A stretch of 64,000 nucleotides of DNA from Lucinisca nassula (taxonomy: Eukaryota > Mollusca > Bivalvia > Lucinida > Lucinidae), in the NCBI GenBank assembly GCA_963580285.1, contig OY757011.1:205981644-206045643 (forward strand). Direction: 5' to 3'. This document shows, piece by piece, positions 31,442 to 43,116 of this stretch. Under the pieces are notes generated by a model, which was not told where the DNA came from, searched no databases, and saw nothing but the letters and a program-made list of their open reading frames with translations. The translations under genes were made by a program, and so were the position numbers. Each line of letters begins with the position of its first letter. Positions within the stretch are counted from its first letter, which is position 1.

Positions 31442-32639
31442 GGGGCAGACGATACAGGTCAAGTGACCCCGGCGTTCGCGCCAAGCATGAGAACAAAGCT
31501 CATATTTCTATCAGACTTAGGCTTGGTCACAGCTTTTGACAAGTGGATAAAAATGGATAAGTGTTTTATTCTTCTTTGATTTTACACTTACCTTGCTAGT
31601 TTCCACAACATACCTAGGCTTTTAAAGCTTATTCTTTTTCCGAAATTCTTTTCTTGTTGAATTTATTTCGGCGTTTTTCTGACGACTTTGTACACAAGTA
31701 CCAATTGTCCGCCATTTTCACTTGGAAGTTTTATTTATCATGTGGCCAACCATTCCTGGCTTTTGATAACCATCACACTTCCTTCTACTTGCTATGCCAT
31801 GGTATGCACACGTATTATTCCTTGTAAATATTCTAAATCCTTTTCAAATAAAAGTCGGTGTTGTGGAAACTGAAATTGCCAGAAAAGGGGACGGGTTTTG
31901 CGCGTGTTCCTTCTCCACTTTTGGTATCGGAAGAGGATGTTTTTATTGCTGAATAGAACCTCTCAGCCTTATTCTAGTTTTTGAACATGTGCAGGACCGG
32001 TGCTCGTCTGTCACATATAAGTACCATGTGGCAGATGGATAATATTCAGGTTCCTTTGGGACCTTTTTGCAGTATCTTCTAAATGGAATCCATCCAATTC
32101 GTGGTGGTCACAATTGCCTGATCAAGATGAGCCAGTCTATGTCCCCACCTCCCACTTGGGCCTGGGTTGACTAGGATAGGTTCGCCGACCGCCCCGTAGA
32201 GGTCCTGCTCATAATTGCGGGGAACCTATGCCCAAAATTTTGCCAAATCCATGTTACATACGAACTTCGGTACGGCTCCTCTCCCGGTTTTTATCCGGTA
32301 GCCTTTCTGGACCCTCGGTACTTAGTCTACTTTGGTCATATGCTTCCTGGCTCTTATTATGGTAGTTTTTATTATCATAATCAGTAATTTTCTCCCGTTA
32401 AGGGTATTATTCCTCGGGATATTTTGTATGGGACCCCCTCCCATATGCCTTGAATGTCCTCTTGGGCTTATGGCATTATATGAAGATAGATAGATTGATA
32501 TTGAGCCTTCTTCCTTTAACACATTTTGTTAGGGATTCTACGGGGCCTCTCTCCCCTCAGCCAGTCAAAGGGCTCCCCCCTAGATGTGCTGGCTAAGGGT
32601 TCTTATTGATCACATTCATTGTGACATTTCTATCTGATT

Positions 32640-32870
32640 CCCCTTTACCCCAGGTGGGTGTGCAGCTTACAGGTTCCTCTTTTAGTTTGGTAAGCTGGAT
32701 AATGGGAAATCGACTTTTCATCTACCTCCCACATGTTTCTAGATGATTAGAGTCGATCTTTTCTAATTGGAATTTCGTCCTCGATTTTTCAGGTCATTTC
32801 TCCCTATTCGTGGGCTATGTCCATAGATTTAAAGGACTCTTACTTACTTATGCTCAATTCTGATTCGGCA
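32640..32870 (+). pseudogene. Duplicate DIRS-type RT fragment
   Basis: It corresponds stretch by stretch to the main RT at 37504-37660: gggaaatcgac, then cttcgtcctcgatttttcag, tcgtgggctatgtccatag and atttaaaggactcttactta. Its position upstream of gag does not fit one intact element, so it comes from a second copy or a rearrangement. Stops interrupt it. Confidence 0.7.
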
Positions 32871-33144
32871 ATATCGCATGTTCAGTGCACTATACACAAT
32901 GAAGGGTCAAACACTGGGGAAGTTTACTTAATCCTCGAGTGTTTGCCCCTAGAGTCTTGAGTCTGGGCCTAGATCTTTATCCTCTGAGAAGGATATATCA
33001 ATATTCAGAGGTTGAATTTCTTACGGCCTCATTATTCAACGATTCTGAGAAGGACATATTTAGATCTAAGTGCTTTAGTTAATCTAAAGACTCTAAGGAA
33101 ACAACCCTCCTTTCAGTTGTTATCAATCTCACAATCAGTCACCA

Positions 33145-33205
33145 AAATGACCTTTACAGTATTGACAGGGACATTGAACCTCAATTCTAACAAACAAACA
33201 CAATC
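33145..33205 (+). mobile_element. SINE-like (AAAC-tail) 3' fragment in the DIRS-like element
   Basis: ccaaaatgacctttacagta, ttgacagggacattgaacctc and the tail aacaaacaaacaca match the end of the family at 20465-20795. Confidence 0.75.
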
Positions 33206-33335
33206 AATTTTTGGTCTTTTGAAATTCCAAAATTCAACCCAGATTCAGTCTCTGTACATATGACGTCAGGGAAATTGGCATTGCTTCCTGTTTCGACGCT
33301 CTTACATTGGAGCCTCTTACCAGGACACTTATTAA

Positions 33336-33540
33336 CGCTTATCTTGCTGTTCACGACAACCCCTATCTTTGCAAACAGTGTAGATCCAGATCAGATTGCT
33401 TCTGAAGAAGCCATCTGATCAGGATCTAAACTGTTTGACGTTCAGTTTTTGAATTTGTAGGAATAAATTACATCAAGTAATCTGATTGGTTCAAAGTCAG
33501 AGATGCGTGTGGTTAAAATGATTATTCAGCAAGAGAAGGG
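33336..33540. mobile_element. piggyBac-type MITE, copy 3, in the DIRS-like element
   Basis: TTAA at 33332-33335 and 33541-33544; ends CGCTTATCTTGCTG (one change) and CAGCAAGAGAAGGG; 205 bp; hairpin module at 33376-33433. Confidence 0.9.
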
Positions 33541-33589
33541 TTAAGTGGATTATCATGATGACTGGTATTCTTGTTCTACCCACTCTGCC

Positions 33590-34135
33590 ATCAGACAAGA
33601 GCATTCCGACCATAGAGCTGCTAATCTAATACTTTTGTTTCTTTTCCCGGTCATTTCAACATGCAATGGTTATAGCACTTGTTTTATCTACCACCATGTT
33701 GCATGCTAGGCGCAACTCAGCTCTTGATAACTTGTTCAGTTTTTACTGAGCATAGTAAAGGAAAACTTAGAGCCTCGGTGCCTCTTGATTCTAAAACTAT
33801 ATTCGGACCATGTCTTCCAAACTTTTTCAGAATCAAGCTTCAAAGACCGTCGGTACTCTTCCTTTTTGAAGTCATCGGAGAGCATATCAAGTTAGGTACC
33901 GCAACCAAGAGATGCTCTTCGACTACTTCCGGTGACAGTTTCAGTGCTTAACGCCCTCGACTAGAAGATCTCAATCAGTTCACATCTACTCATAGATCGT
34001 TCTCAGATCGGGGTACACGGTCCTTTCGTTCCAGAGGTCGGGCTGGAACGAAACCTCCCAATAGAGGAAGATCCAAGTCTAACTTCCCTTCCTCTTCCTC
34101 TTCTCCCAGTAGGAGCCTAGCTATTTCATTTCCAT
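33590..34135 (+). pseudogene. DIRS-like gag remnant
   Basis: A weakly preserved region ending in an Arg/Gly and Ser-rich stretch (SDRGTRSFRSRGRAGTKPPN, then NRGRSKSNFPSSSSS, about 34005-34120), as at the C-terminus of DIRS gag proteins. Stops interrupt the upstream part. It lies just before the RT. Confidence 0.55.
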
Positions 34136-35999
34136 CAAGCCGTGGCTTCTATCATCAAATATATTTGGGCTCTATCGATTTTGAGAAAGGGTTACTAGAT
34201 TGTGTTTGTGCAGAATCCTTCCCTTTTTCAGATGCCAATACTGTTTCAGGTAAATAGTACACCTCAACCTCGTTATAACACGGAACTCCGGGTCCAACCA
34301 GCGGACCTTGTTAGTTAACCGAATCGTGTTATAAACGCCGACCATATTTGTCACAGATCAACCTTGACACAATGGTGATCAATAGTTTCCCAAACAAGAT
34401 GATGTGCGGTCCGGTTAATGACCGTATTTCCCGACTAAAATGTGTTTAGAACTAATCAATGGCAGTAAATACCATGGCCCATCAAGTCAAACAAGTCACT
34501 TTAATCGAAACCAGCTGATAAACCATGTTTTATATCCAGAAATCGTCCGATCTGACAGCGAGTATGACGCCATTTTGATAGCTGGTTCCCGGCTAACTTT
34601 GTTGTAACTCAGCGTCCGGAACCGTGCCGAACTACAGTACCGTTAATACATTTCAATGGTGAAATTACCGGTAAGGGTTCGGAACCGGACAATGATCAAC
34701 ACTTACAAGAAATTTGAATTACTTCCCTTGAAATGTCTTAACCTTAATATTTTAGCTTTTTGAAACAATTTTTAATGGCGCACATGGTTTTTGAATGATT
34801 TTCTTACCGCGAAAATCGATCTTGAATATGTTTTATCATTTGCTTTTAAGCTGGAATAAATTTGACTTTCTTTTACATGCGGCTCTAGAAAATGAGTTTT
34901 ATTGCAGTTGACCGATCACATCGTCTGCATCCATGTTTAAAATTTCTGCTGAGCAGTGATCCTTAACAGAGATTCCTTAACAGAGCGTGATACATATTTT
35001 TTCCGGTTGCGTAACTGAATTCTTTAATCTCTTTATCTCACTAAGCCAACACTTTTGATTGTGCCGATAGCAGTTCATGTTTATCATGCGTGTCAAGCTA
35101 AACAAGTTTATATACTGTATATTCAACTCTGCTGGAGGCCTGCAATAAATATCAAAAAGTACCGTTATAAACCGTGTTAGCTACCGTGTTAGATACCGTA
35201 TTACCGCAGTCAAAAGTGAGAGGAAAATAAAGTTGTTGTGCTTAAAACCTGATACAATCCTTGAATAAGAATTCAGGGTTCATACGCGTCAGGGAAAAAT
35301 TTTTTTTTTCAAGGTCAGGGAATTGTCAGGGAATTTTAAAAAATGTCAGGGAAATTTTGAAAATGTCAGGGAAATGTCAGGGAATTTTCTGATCTGGGTA
35401 GGCACCATTTTGTAAAGGCAGTTTCTTCAATATTTCCTTTTTCATGAAAGCTATAATCACACTTACAGCAATTTAAGCATAACTTTAAACTGTATGCATA
35501 TATCTATATTCTACATATTTTTCAAATTCCATATAGAAGAAACTGAGAGGGATTTGCATCCCTTACCTCCTGAGCAAATCTGGTGATGGCTATATCTAAT
35601 GTAATTTAGTAAAGCTATGTTCAGAAAAACAGTTCAATTTGGCTATTATGTTCAGGTTTCCAAAAGTAATTGCTTTATTGTCTATTGGTCATAACATAAA
35701 AACATTTGTTTGTTTGAAACGGTGTATTTGATTACTTTTTAATACATGATAATATGGAAATCGGAAAGAAAGTATCAGGAAAAAAGTATCAGAAAAAAGG
35801 TATCAGTTTTGGGTAGGAAAAAAGTATCAGAAAAAAAAAGTATCAGTTTTAAACAGATTCCCTTCTGATGTTACAATGAGATGGTGATTAGTATACTTTT
35901 GTATGATTTGCTTTGTTGTTCAGTTTAATAATCAATTTTACAGCCTATCTCTGTAATCCTTACCTTATAAAAGGGACGAGAGGTCACTTCAGTAATTGA

Positions 36000-36480
36000 G
36001 ATGTCATTTCATCTCAATGTCGGTAAAAATTCCCCCATACCTCCAGGATGACCTATAAAGTGTAGATGGGGATGTTAAACCTCCAATTAAAGAAACTACA
36101 AGTCAGACCTCCATGCTCATGGACCCTATTTGATTTCATCTCAATGTTGGAAGCAACTCTCCAAAATGACCTATATAGTGTAGACATGGGTGTTAAACCT
36201 CCAATTAAACAAGCTAAAGTCTGCAAGTCCGATCTCCATGCTCATGAACCCTATTTGGGTTTCATTGGGTGGCAGGGCTTGAGATGTCATTTCATATCAA
36301 TGTCGGGTAAAAGACCCACAAGTTGGAAGCAATGTCTCCAAAATAACCTAGTGTAGATGGGGATGTTAAACCTCCAATTAAACAAACTAAAGTGCAAGTC
36401 GGATCTCCCTGCTCATGAACCCTATTTAGTTTCATTGGGCGGCAGGGCTTGAGATGTCATTTCATCTCAAAATAATTTAA
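36000..36480 (+). repeat. Tandem partial copies of the AAAC-tail SINE-like family
   Basis: gatgtcatttcatctcaatg, gttaaacctccaattaaa and ggcagggcttgagatgtc recur about three times at 140-190-bp spacing, so the 3' half of the SINE-like family has been tandemly repeated. Confidence 0.75.
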
Positions 36481-36524
36481 TTACCATTAACCTTTACCAT
36501 CAATCAGGATTAACTTGATTATGA

Positions 36525-36682
36525 GTGAGTGTTTGAGTTTTATGTCCCACCAACAGCTAAGGTCATACGGAGACGGGACCTCGGTTTAAAGACTCATCCG
36601 AAAGTCTGGAGAAGCCCGGGATAGATCCTGCGACCCCTGAATTACAAGGCGAGTAGCGTAACCACTACACCACGGAGGCTTC
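36525..36682 (-). mobile_element. tRNA-Thr-derived SINE, minus strand (nested level 5)
   Basis: Same family as 12724-12880. Target copies taacttgattatga (36511-36524) and taacttgtttatga (36683-36696) differ at one base. The B box lies in agcccgggatagatcc. Confidence 0.9.
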
Positions 36683-37384
36683 TAACTTGTTTATGAAAGG
36701 TACTGAAGTTTGGTACTGAATTATCAAAATGCAATTAAAAACTTAGCCATCAATCAGGATTAACATGATTATGGAAGGCACTGAATTTAGGTACTGAATG
36801 ATCAAAATGCAATTAAAGATTAATTAGGATGACATTTCATAGCTTTTTATCTTTCCTTTGTACATGAAACTCAGACTTTCTTCCTGAAATTTTTGTTCCT
36901 GATACTTTTTTTCCGGATTCTTTTTTTCCGATACTTTTTTTCCGGATACTTTTTTTCCTGATACTTTCTTTCCTACATTCGATAATTCATGTCATTTTGG
37001 TTACCAATGTGTATTGTATAATCACCAGCTCCATATCCAGTTGATTTGGAATAAACAAACAAAATATTAAACAATGTAAATGTTTGTCAAAAAAGGAGGT
37101 AAGGGTTGGCTGTAGGGGTGGTGGAGGCCAACGTTCTATTTTTCATTTAAAATTGAACCACTAAATGTGCACATTTTAAAATAACAAAAGTTTGTATCGT
37201 GCGAACCAAAATGTCAGGGAAAAATGCTTTCATGTCAGGGAAAAGTCAGGGAAATGTCAGGGAATTTTGTCTGAAAAAATTTGTATGAACCATGAAGATT
37301 AATAAATGTTGGTTGGGGAAAATTTGGGGTCCCAACCAAAACCGTGTTATATCCGAATTCGTGCTATAACGAGGTCCGGGTGTA

Positions 37385-38110
37385 TCAAGAATAGAAACTT
37401 TTATTGGAAGGGGAAAGGGTTCTTCTCCAAAAGAAAGCCGTAGAGGTAGTAAAAGTTCTCCTTTCCCCAGGCTTCTACAGTCGGATCTTTCTGGTTGAGA
37501 AGAAAATGGGAAAATCGACTCATCATCGACCTCTCACACTAAACAAAGTGATGCGAGTCGATCATTTCAAAATTGAAACTTCGTCCTGGATTCATCAGGT
37601 CATTCTCCCAATTTGTGGACGATTTCCATAGATTTAAAGGATGCTTACTTTCCGCAAATACCTTCGTTTCACCTTCAAGCTTGGATGGTTTTGTGTATCA
37701 GTTCCGTTGTTTTTCCTTTTTGGAATTTTCAATGGATCCTTCCCTGTTCACCAACTTGATGGAAATTGAATTAAGCAGCTCACATCAAGGAATTAGGCCC
37801 CAATCTCTTGCAGTGTTTCGATGATTGGTTTTGTCATCATCTTTCCAGATGCGACCTTTCATCATACCTTCACCTAACGTGGACAGGTTATTGTGAATCT
37901 AGGTTTCATTCCTAATTTGGAGAAGTCGAAATTGATTCTATCTCAAAGATACTTCTTATCCTTTTTTCACGCCTTACAACTTCCGATTTATGCCAGGGGT
38001 TTGTTACCCTTTTTAGGAACTTCGTTTTCGGATCCAGTTCCCCTGGACAATCTCATCTTAGACCACTCCAGTTTTTTGCTACTGTATCACTGGAGACCCC
38101 ATCCGGTCTA
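37385..38110 (+). pseudogene. DIRS-like reverse transcriptase (main copy)
   Basis: Frames with small shifts read SPGFYSRIFLVEKK, HRPLTLNKVMRVDHFKIET, then SIDLKDAYF-type sequence (37630-37655, atagatttaaaggatgctta) and a palm region after 37655 with FGISMDP-like wording (about 37715-37745). It is typical of DIRS RTs, which cluster with Ty3-like enzymes. The 5' part is separated by the 3.1-kb insertion at 34260-37382. Several frameshifts make it non-functional. Confidence 0.72.
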
Positions 38111-38439
38111 TCTAGAGCAATAAATTCCATTATCACGAGAGTTTTCAAATTGCTCTCTAGTGTTTATGAATCCCTCAGTTTATCAAATGGGCACTTCTCC
38201 TCTAGAGTCTGCTCCCTAGTTGCTTTTCGGATGCCAGCCTATAAACATTCACGAACTTCAGGCAAATTTCCTTGCCTTTTCAGTTCTTCCAGCTTCAACT
38301 GAGGAACAGTTTCATTATTATTGCTCCAGACAATTCGACCGTAGTGTCGTTTCTCCGTAAACAGTGGGGGACTCATCCTTCTTCCCTGTGGGTTTTGCAT
38401 GGAAGATTCTAACTTGGTGTCATCAGGAAGGTATGTCAA

Positions 38440-38700
38440 TCCTTGTCGGACACCTCCCAGGCAGATTGTATGTCCGATCGCCCCTATAGACCAGTTTGCC
38501 ATCCTTTGTCTACAGAGCGTTTCTCAAATCGGGAGAACCTTTATTGGACCTGTTTAATCAAACGTCCAAAAACAACTCGGTTCTACAATCAACTTCCATT
38601 GTTTGTGTCTCCACTTTCAGATCACTTGGAACGTGTAGTTGATTTAATATCTCTAGATTGGGGGAATCTTTTACACCATTCAACTGAATTCCTCTAGTTC
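38440..38700 (+). pseudogene. RNase H-distal region of the DIRS-like polyprotein
   Basis: An open stretch contains FSNRENLYWTCLIKRPKTTR, FYNQLPLFVSPLSDHLERVV and DLISLDWGNL. It resembles the 'DLFATR..NQLP.FVSP..D.....DALS.DW' segment found after RNase H in DIRS-type elements. No intact catalytic set is visible. Confidence 0.6.
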
Positions 38701-38929
38701 TAGAAAAAATCCAAGCATCCAAAAGCCGAGCCATTCTGATTAAACCTCTATGGCCTCAGAGATCTTGTATTTTTAGTCATATTGAGCCTAGTCTCAAGAC
38801 TTCCAGTCCATCTTCCAGTAGTTACGGATCTAGTATCTAAAAATGTGGGTCAAGCATTCCATGCCAATCCAGAAATGCTTCACCTACACACCCGGATGTT
38901 GTCAGGAATCAAACCAGAGGTAGACACAT

Positions 38930-39703
38930 TTCTGGGTTCTCTTCCGAGTGTATCTCCAAATATAGAAAGAGCCCCACTCCCAAGTTTTACTCTGGAACAT
39001 GGAAGGTATTATCTAGTTGGGGTAAGGAAAGGGAAATTAATCCAGTCAATCCCTCTTTAGAGTTTTTGCTGGATTGCTTTTGCTGCCTGTTCTCTACCCT
39101 TAAGTTGTCTATTTCGTCTATAAAAGGATACAGAGCAGTAATCTCAAACACATTAAAATTTTAGTCGGCTTCACACATTTCATTAAACCCCATTATCACC
39201 AGCTTATTAAAGGGTTTTGCACTACGCCGACAGGTTTCCAGGACATTGACTCCAAAATGGAATCTTACATGAGAGTTGTGTTTTTTTACTAAGCCACCCT
39301 ATGATCCTGTGAAATCAGCCTCCTTTGTTCATCTAATAGTCAGGCTGTATTTCATTTGACATTTGCTTCAGCTCGCAGAAGTGATATTCATGCTTTGTCA
39401 ATTGCAGAGGGTTGTTTCAGGTATGACAAGAACAATGACTTCTCACTCAGCCTGGTTTTCAGGCTATAAATCAGCTTCTATGTCTGAACCTATTATTATT
39501 CCTGGCATTTTCAGGATTTGTGGATCGTATGCTGATGAGAAACTTTTGTGTTCTATTCGAGCCTTACATTTTTACATCAGAACGTCTGGAGCTATTCGAG
39601 CTTATCATGAGACTTTTCATTCCAGTCAAGGGTTTTGGAGATTCTTCTCCATCCTCGATTGCAAGGTGGATTTGTAAAGTGATTAAGCTAGCTGATGCTT
39701 ATT
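38930..39703 (+). pseudogene. DIRS-like tyrosine recombinase, 5' part
   Basis: Broken frames contain a core-binding-like segment and, at about 39480-39620, a catalytic-domain piece (DEKLLCSIRALHFYIRTSGA). The frame stops at the Helitron-like insertion and resumes at 41382. Confidence 0.6.
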
Positions 39704-41141
39704 AGGGCCCCGCACTGAAAGTGTGGGTGCCCTATAGTAATCACTCTGTCTGTCTGTCTGTCCGTCCGGCTGTCCGTCCACAAATTTTTTTATCCTCCAT
39801 AACTTTCTTATTCCTGGATGGATTTAAATATTACTTGGCAGAAATGTTAACCATAATGTGATGGAGTGTTGCACGCAAGACTCAGGTCCGTACCTCAAAG
39901 GTCAAGGTCATACTTAGAGGTTAAAGGTCAAAAAAGGGTCTTTCCTGTGTCCAATTAATAACTTTGTTATTATTCCTGGATGGATTTAAATATTACTTGG
40001 CAGAAATGTTAACCATAATGTGACGAAGTGTCACACGCTGTACCTCAAAGGTCAAGGTCATACTTAGAGGTTAAAGGTCAAAAAAGGGTCTTTCCTGTGT
40101 CCAATTAATAACTTTGTTATTATTCCTAGATGGATTTAAATATTACTTGGCAGAAATGTTAAGCATAATGTGACGAAGTGTCACACGGGAGTGTGGGTGC
40201 CCCATAGTACCTCAAAGGTCAAGGTCATACTTAGAGGTTAAAGGTCAAAAAAGGGTCTTTCCTGTGTCCAATTAATAACTTTGTTATTATTCCTGGATGG
40301 ATTTAAATATTACTTGGCAGAAATGTTAACCATAATCTGACAAAGTGTCACACGCTGTACCTCAAAGGTCAACGTCATACTTACGAGGTTAAGGTCAAAA
40401 AAGGGTCTTTCCTGTGTCCAATTAATAACTTTGTTATTATTCCTGGATGGATTTAATAGAAGCCTCCGTGGTGCAGTGGTTACGCTACTCGCCTTGTAAA
40501 CCAGGGATCGCAGGATCGATCCCGGGCTTCTCCAGACTTTCGGATGAGTCTTTAAACCGAGGTCCCGTCTCCGTATGACCTTAGCTGTTGGTGGGACGTT
40601 AAACTAAAACTCACTCACTCACTCACTGGATGGATTTAAATATTACTTGGCAGAAATGTTAACCATTATGTGACGAAGTGTCACACCCGAGTGTGGGTGC
40701 CCTATAGTAATCACTCTGTCCGTCCGTCTGTCTGTCTGTCTGTCCGTCCGTCCGTCCGTCTGTCCGTCCACAAATTTTTTTATTATTCCTCCATAACTTT
40801 CTTATTCCTGGATGGATTTAAATATTACTTGGCAGAAATGTTAACCATAATGTGATGGAGTGTTGCGCGCAATACTCAGGTCCGTACCTCAAAGGTCAAG
40901 GTCATACTTAGAGGTTAAAGATCAAAAAAGGGTCTTTCCTGTGTTGCGCGCAAGACTCAGGTCTATACCTCAAAGGTCAAGGTCATAGAGGTTATGTTTC
41001 TTTTCTGCATTGCTATTTAGGGTATTCCTGTGTCCAATTAATAACTTTGTTATTATTCCTGGATGGATTTAAATATTACTCGGCAGAAATGTTAACCATA
41101 ATGTGACGAAGTGTCACACGCGAGTGTGGGTGCCCTATAGT

Positions 41142-41189
<48 letters not shown>

Positions 41190-41381
41190 CGTCCGTCTGT
41201 CCGTCCACAAATTTTTTTATTATTCCTCCATAACTTTCTTATTAGGGCCCCGCACTGAAAGTGTGGGTGCCCTATAGTAATCACTCTGTCCGTCCGTCTG
41301 TCTGTCTGTCTGTCCGTCCACAAATTTTTACTCCTCTGATAGCGCTGCCGGGGCCCTAGTCAGTTTCACTGACAGCTCTAG
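39704..41381 (+). mobile_element. Satellite-bearing Helitron-like element F inside the recombinase
   Basis: It begins agggccccgcactgaaag and ends with the hairpin gtcagtttcactgac (41359-41373), agctCTAG, T. The interior holds units of about 150-180 bp (ctggatggatttaaatatta, gcagaaatgttaaccataat, ctcaaaggtcaaggtcatac). Head sequence gggtgccctatagtaatcac recurs at about 40697 and 41127, and a complete short copy starts at 41243, so it is a composite of overlapping insertions. A tRNA-Thr SINE sits inside. Confidence 0.72.
40459..40625 (+). mobile_element. tRNA-Thr-derived SINE in element F
   Basis: Full-length copy from gaagcctccgtggtgcagtgg to an (actc)n tail. ctggatggatttaa, duplicated at 40443-40456 and 40626-40639, marks the insertion. 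The head keeps A and B boxes. Confidence 0.93.
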
Positions 41382-41540
41382 TCTCACTTCTGTCCTATTA
41401 TCATTCCTGAATACCTCGGCTCATGAAGTTATACTTTCTACATCTTGGGCATATTGGAACTCCATTTCTCTTGAGGACATTTGCCGTACTGCTTATTGGC
41501 GTTCCAATTCCACTTTTCATTCCTACACGTGAAGGTTTTG
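41382..41540 (+). pseudogene. DIRS-like tyrosine recombinase, 3' part
   Basis: After the inserted element the reading continues as AHEV..LSTSWAYWNSISLED, ICRTAYWRSNSTFHSY, the usual C-terminal box of these recombinases (HxxR-type helix, then AYW....TF..Y). The Arg expected after His appears substituted. The last Tyr is the likely nucleophile position. Confidence 0.65.
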
Positions 41541-42162
41541 GTCACCATTCGTAGTGACTCTCATTCCTTGGATAGATTAGTAGCTTCTCAGTCTTTTACT
41601 GAGCAGCACTCATTATGGGATCTTATTTTCCTTGGTTGTGTTAGCCTGTTTGAAAAGGTGTGGACCTTCTATTTTGACTCCGGTCCCTTTCCATTTATCT
41701 TCTCCACTTATGGGATATTTGGATTTTGATCACTTGCAGTCATGGTGGATCTCTTCTAACGTTACCATCATTTGATGGATTAAAAAATTAAGGAGATGAC
41801 GTCTATAAGCCACAAGGCTTACTGTCAGATCCTTTAGCCATATCGTATTATATATATGTATTGTAAATGAATCAAATTTGAAATAAATATTGTTTAAACC
41901 AAAAAAAAGGGGGATAAACAACCAAGGTCAGAGGAGTTGAGTATGTATAAATTTAATTTTTCATCCAACCCTCCACTTGCTTTGAATTCAGGCTTAAATT
42001 TTAGTGATGGGTAGTTATATTTGATATTAAAATGATATTTTTAATGTAAAATTAATTTTAATTAATAATATACCTACCCATTACTACAATGGCATGTCCC
42101 GCCCCCCAGCTCGGTTGAAATAATTGTTTTTCTGTTAGAAATATGACTTTGTCGCATGCCCA

Positions 42163-42323
42163 TTGGTCTGATAGGTCATGTGACCTCAGCGACCAATCAG
42201 GACTCTACACTAGGGAGGTCATGGGAAATGGGACATGCCGGTGGCATTTCTGGCTAGATTTTTTTTGTCAGACTGACCCAGACCTGCGTCTGGTAAAAAG
42301 GCTTAAATTGTAGTGATGGGTAG
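42163..42323 (-). repeat. DIRS-like element, right inverted terminal repeat
   Basis: Complement of the left repeat with a few differences. Beyond it, ggtatattattaatt continues after a Helitron-like insert (42338-42625) as aaaattaattttacatt, mirroring 42005-42065, so the terminal region extends to about 42668. Confidence 0.88.
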
Positions 42324-42337
42324 GTATATTATTAATT

Positions 42338-42625
42338 ATACCCCCGGCTTACGAAGTATGCGATGAGGGTATATAGTTTTTGTCTTTTCTGTCTGTCTGT
42401 GTGTCCGTAAACAATTATTTTGTGTCAAAGATATCTCAGGAACTGCTTCACATAGAAACTTGAAATTTTGCACACATGATAAGTATGACTACTTGTATAG
42501 TGGGAAAGAAAATAAGGGCCAAGGGGTCAGGCCTTTTAGAGTTATTTCCCTTTGTAGTTCTTGTTTCAGCTGAGGCGATGGCCCTGGACGGGGGGTATAC
42601 GTGCCCCACTGGGCACTTTGTCTAA
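42338..42625 (+). mobile_element. Helitron-like element H in the DIRS terminal repeat
   Basis: Starts atacccccggcttacgaag; ends with the perfect hairpin gtgccccactgggcac (42601-42616), tttgtCTAA, T. The flanks join as attaatt|aaaattaa, which restores the DIRS terminal sequence seen at 42040-42060. Confidence 0.78.
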
Positions 42626-43116
42626 TTAAAATTAATTTTACATTAAAAATAACATTTCAATACTTTTTTCGACCAAACATATGTGACAAAAGCTACATTC
42701 GACCAAGGGATTTTCAACCAAATAACATCCACTGCACACAAATTATATGTGAACTGGTGCAGAGGAAATTGTATCAGTTGACCAGAAACACTTCAGAACA
42801 GCCTGTGCATAGCCCCAGTCTCAGTCATATGTGTGTCCTCACTTTTGTTGTGTAAAAGGTGAAGATGGTAGTACAAATACAGTAGAATCTCAGTGATTCA
42901 AACCATTTTTTGAAAGTACCGGATTTTTTGAAAGTGTTTGTCGGTCCTGATCTTTTTTTGCTATTATTTTATGTAAAAATATCACCGATTTTTCGTATTT
43001 CGATTATTCGAATAAAATTGTCGGTCCACATCAAAGACATTCCTATTAAAATACATCTCCAAATTCGAAGTCAAAATATGTCAAGCACATAATTCAAGCT
43101 TGAAGAGCATGTTTTT

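Larger units (their letters stand above)
35763..36973. mobile_element. Inverted-end element with GTATCAGGAAAAAA repeats (nested level 4)
   Basis: ggaaagaaagtatcagg with further aaagtatcag repeats on the left (35763-35850) is matched exactly in complement on the right (36890-36973, gatactttctttcc and several ttttttccggatac). Inside are AAAC-tail SINE-like copies (36000-36480) and a tRNA-Thr SINE (36525-36682). Confidence 0.65.
35274..37293. mobile_element. hAT-like element with GGTTCATAC ends (nested level 3)
   Basis: The left end cagggttcatac plus repeated 'gtcagggaa' motifs is matched in reverse on the right (gtatgaacc preceded by gtcagggaa motifs at 37208-37265). It lies inside the TIR element 34260-37382. 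A convincing target duplication was not found, so the class is tentative. Confidence 0.6.
34260..37382. mobile_element. TIR element inserted in the DIRS RT (TA target)
   Basis: TA dinucleotides (34258-34259, 37383-37384) flank inverted ends: left caacctcgttataacacgg, right complement cggacctcgttatagcacg, both preceded by CACC. The TA target and ends suggest a Tc1/mariner-pogo superfamily member. No transposase frame was seen; most of the inside is a second inserted element (35274-37293). Confidence 0.75.
31262..42668 (+). mobile_element. DIRS-like tyrosine-recombinase retroelement, heavily interrupted
   Basis: Terminal sequence at 31279-31441 recurs inverted at 42163-42323 (about 160 bp, starting tacccatcactacaatttaa), so the ends are inverted repeats. 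Between them lie, in order, an RT fragment, a gag-like RG/Ser-rich region, an RT, an RNase H-linked region and a tyrosine recombinase. This is the plan of DIRS elements, which lack an integrase and LTRs in direct order. All frames are broken. Insertions: piggyBac MITE 33336-33540, TIR element 34260-37382 with two further levels inside it, Helitron-like 39704-41381 and 42338-42625. Without them the element is about 6 kb, the usual size. Confidence 0.82.
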
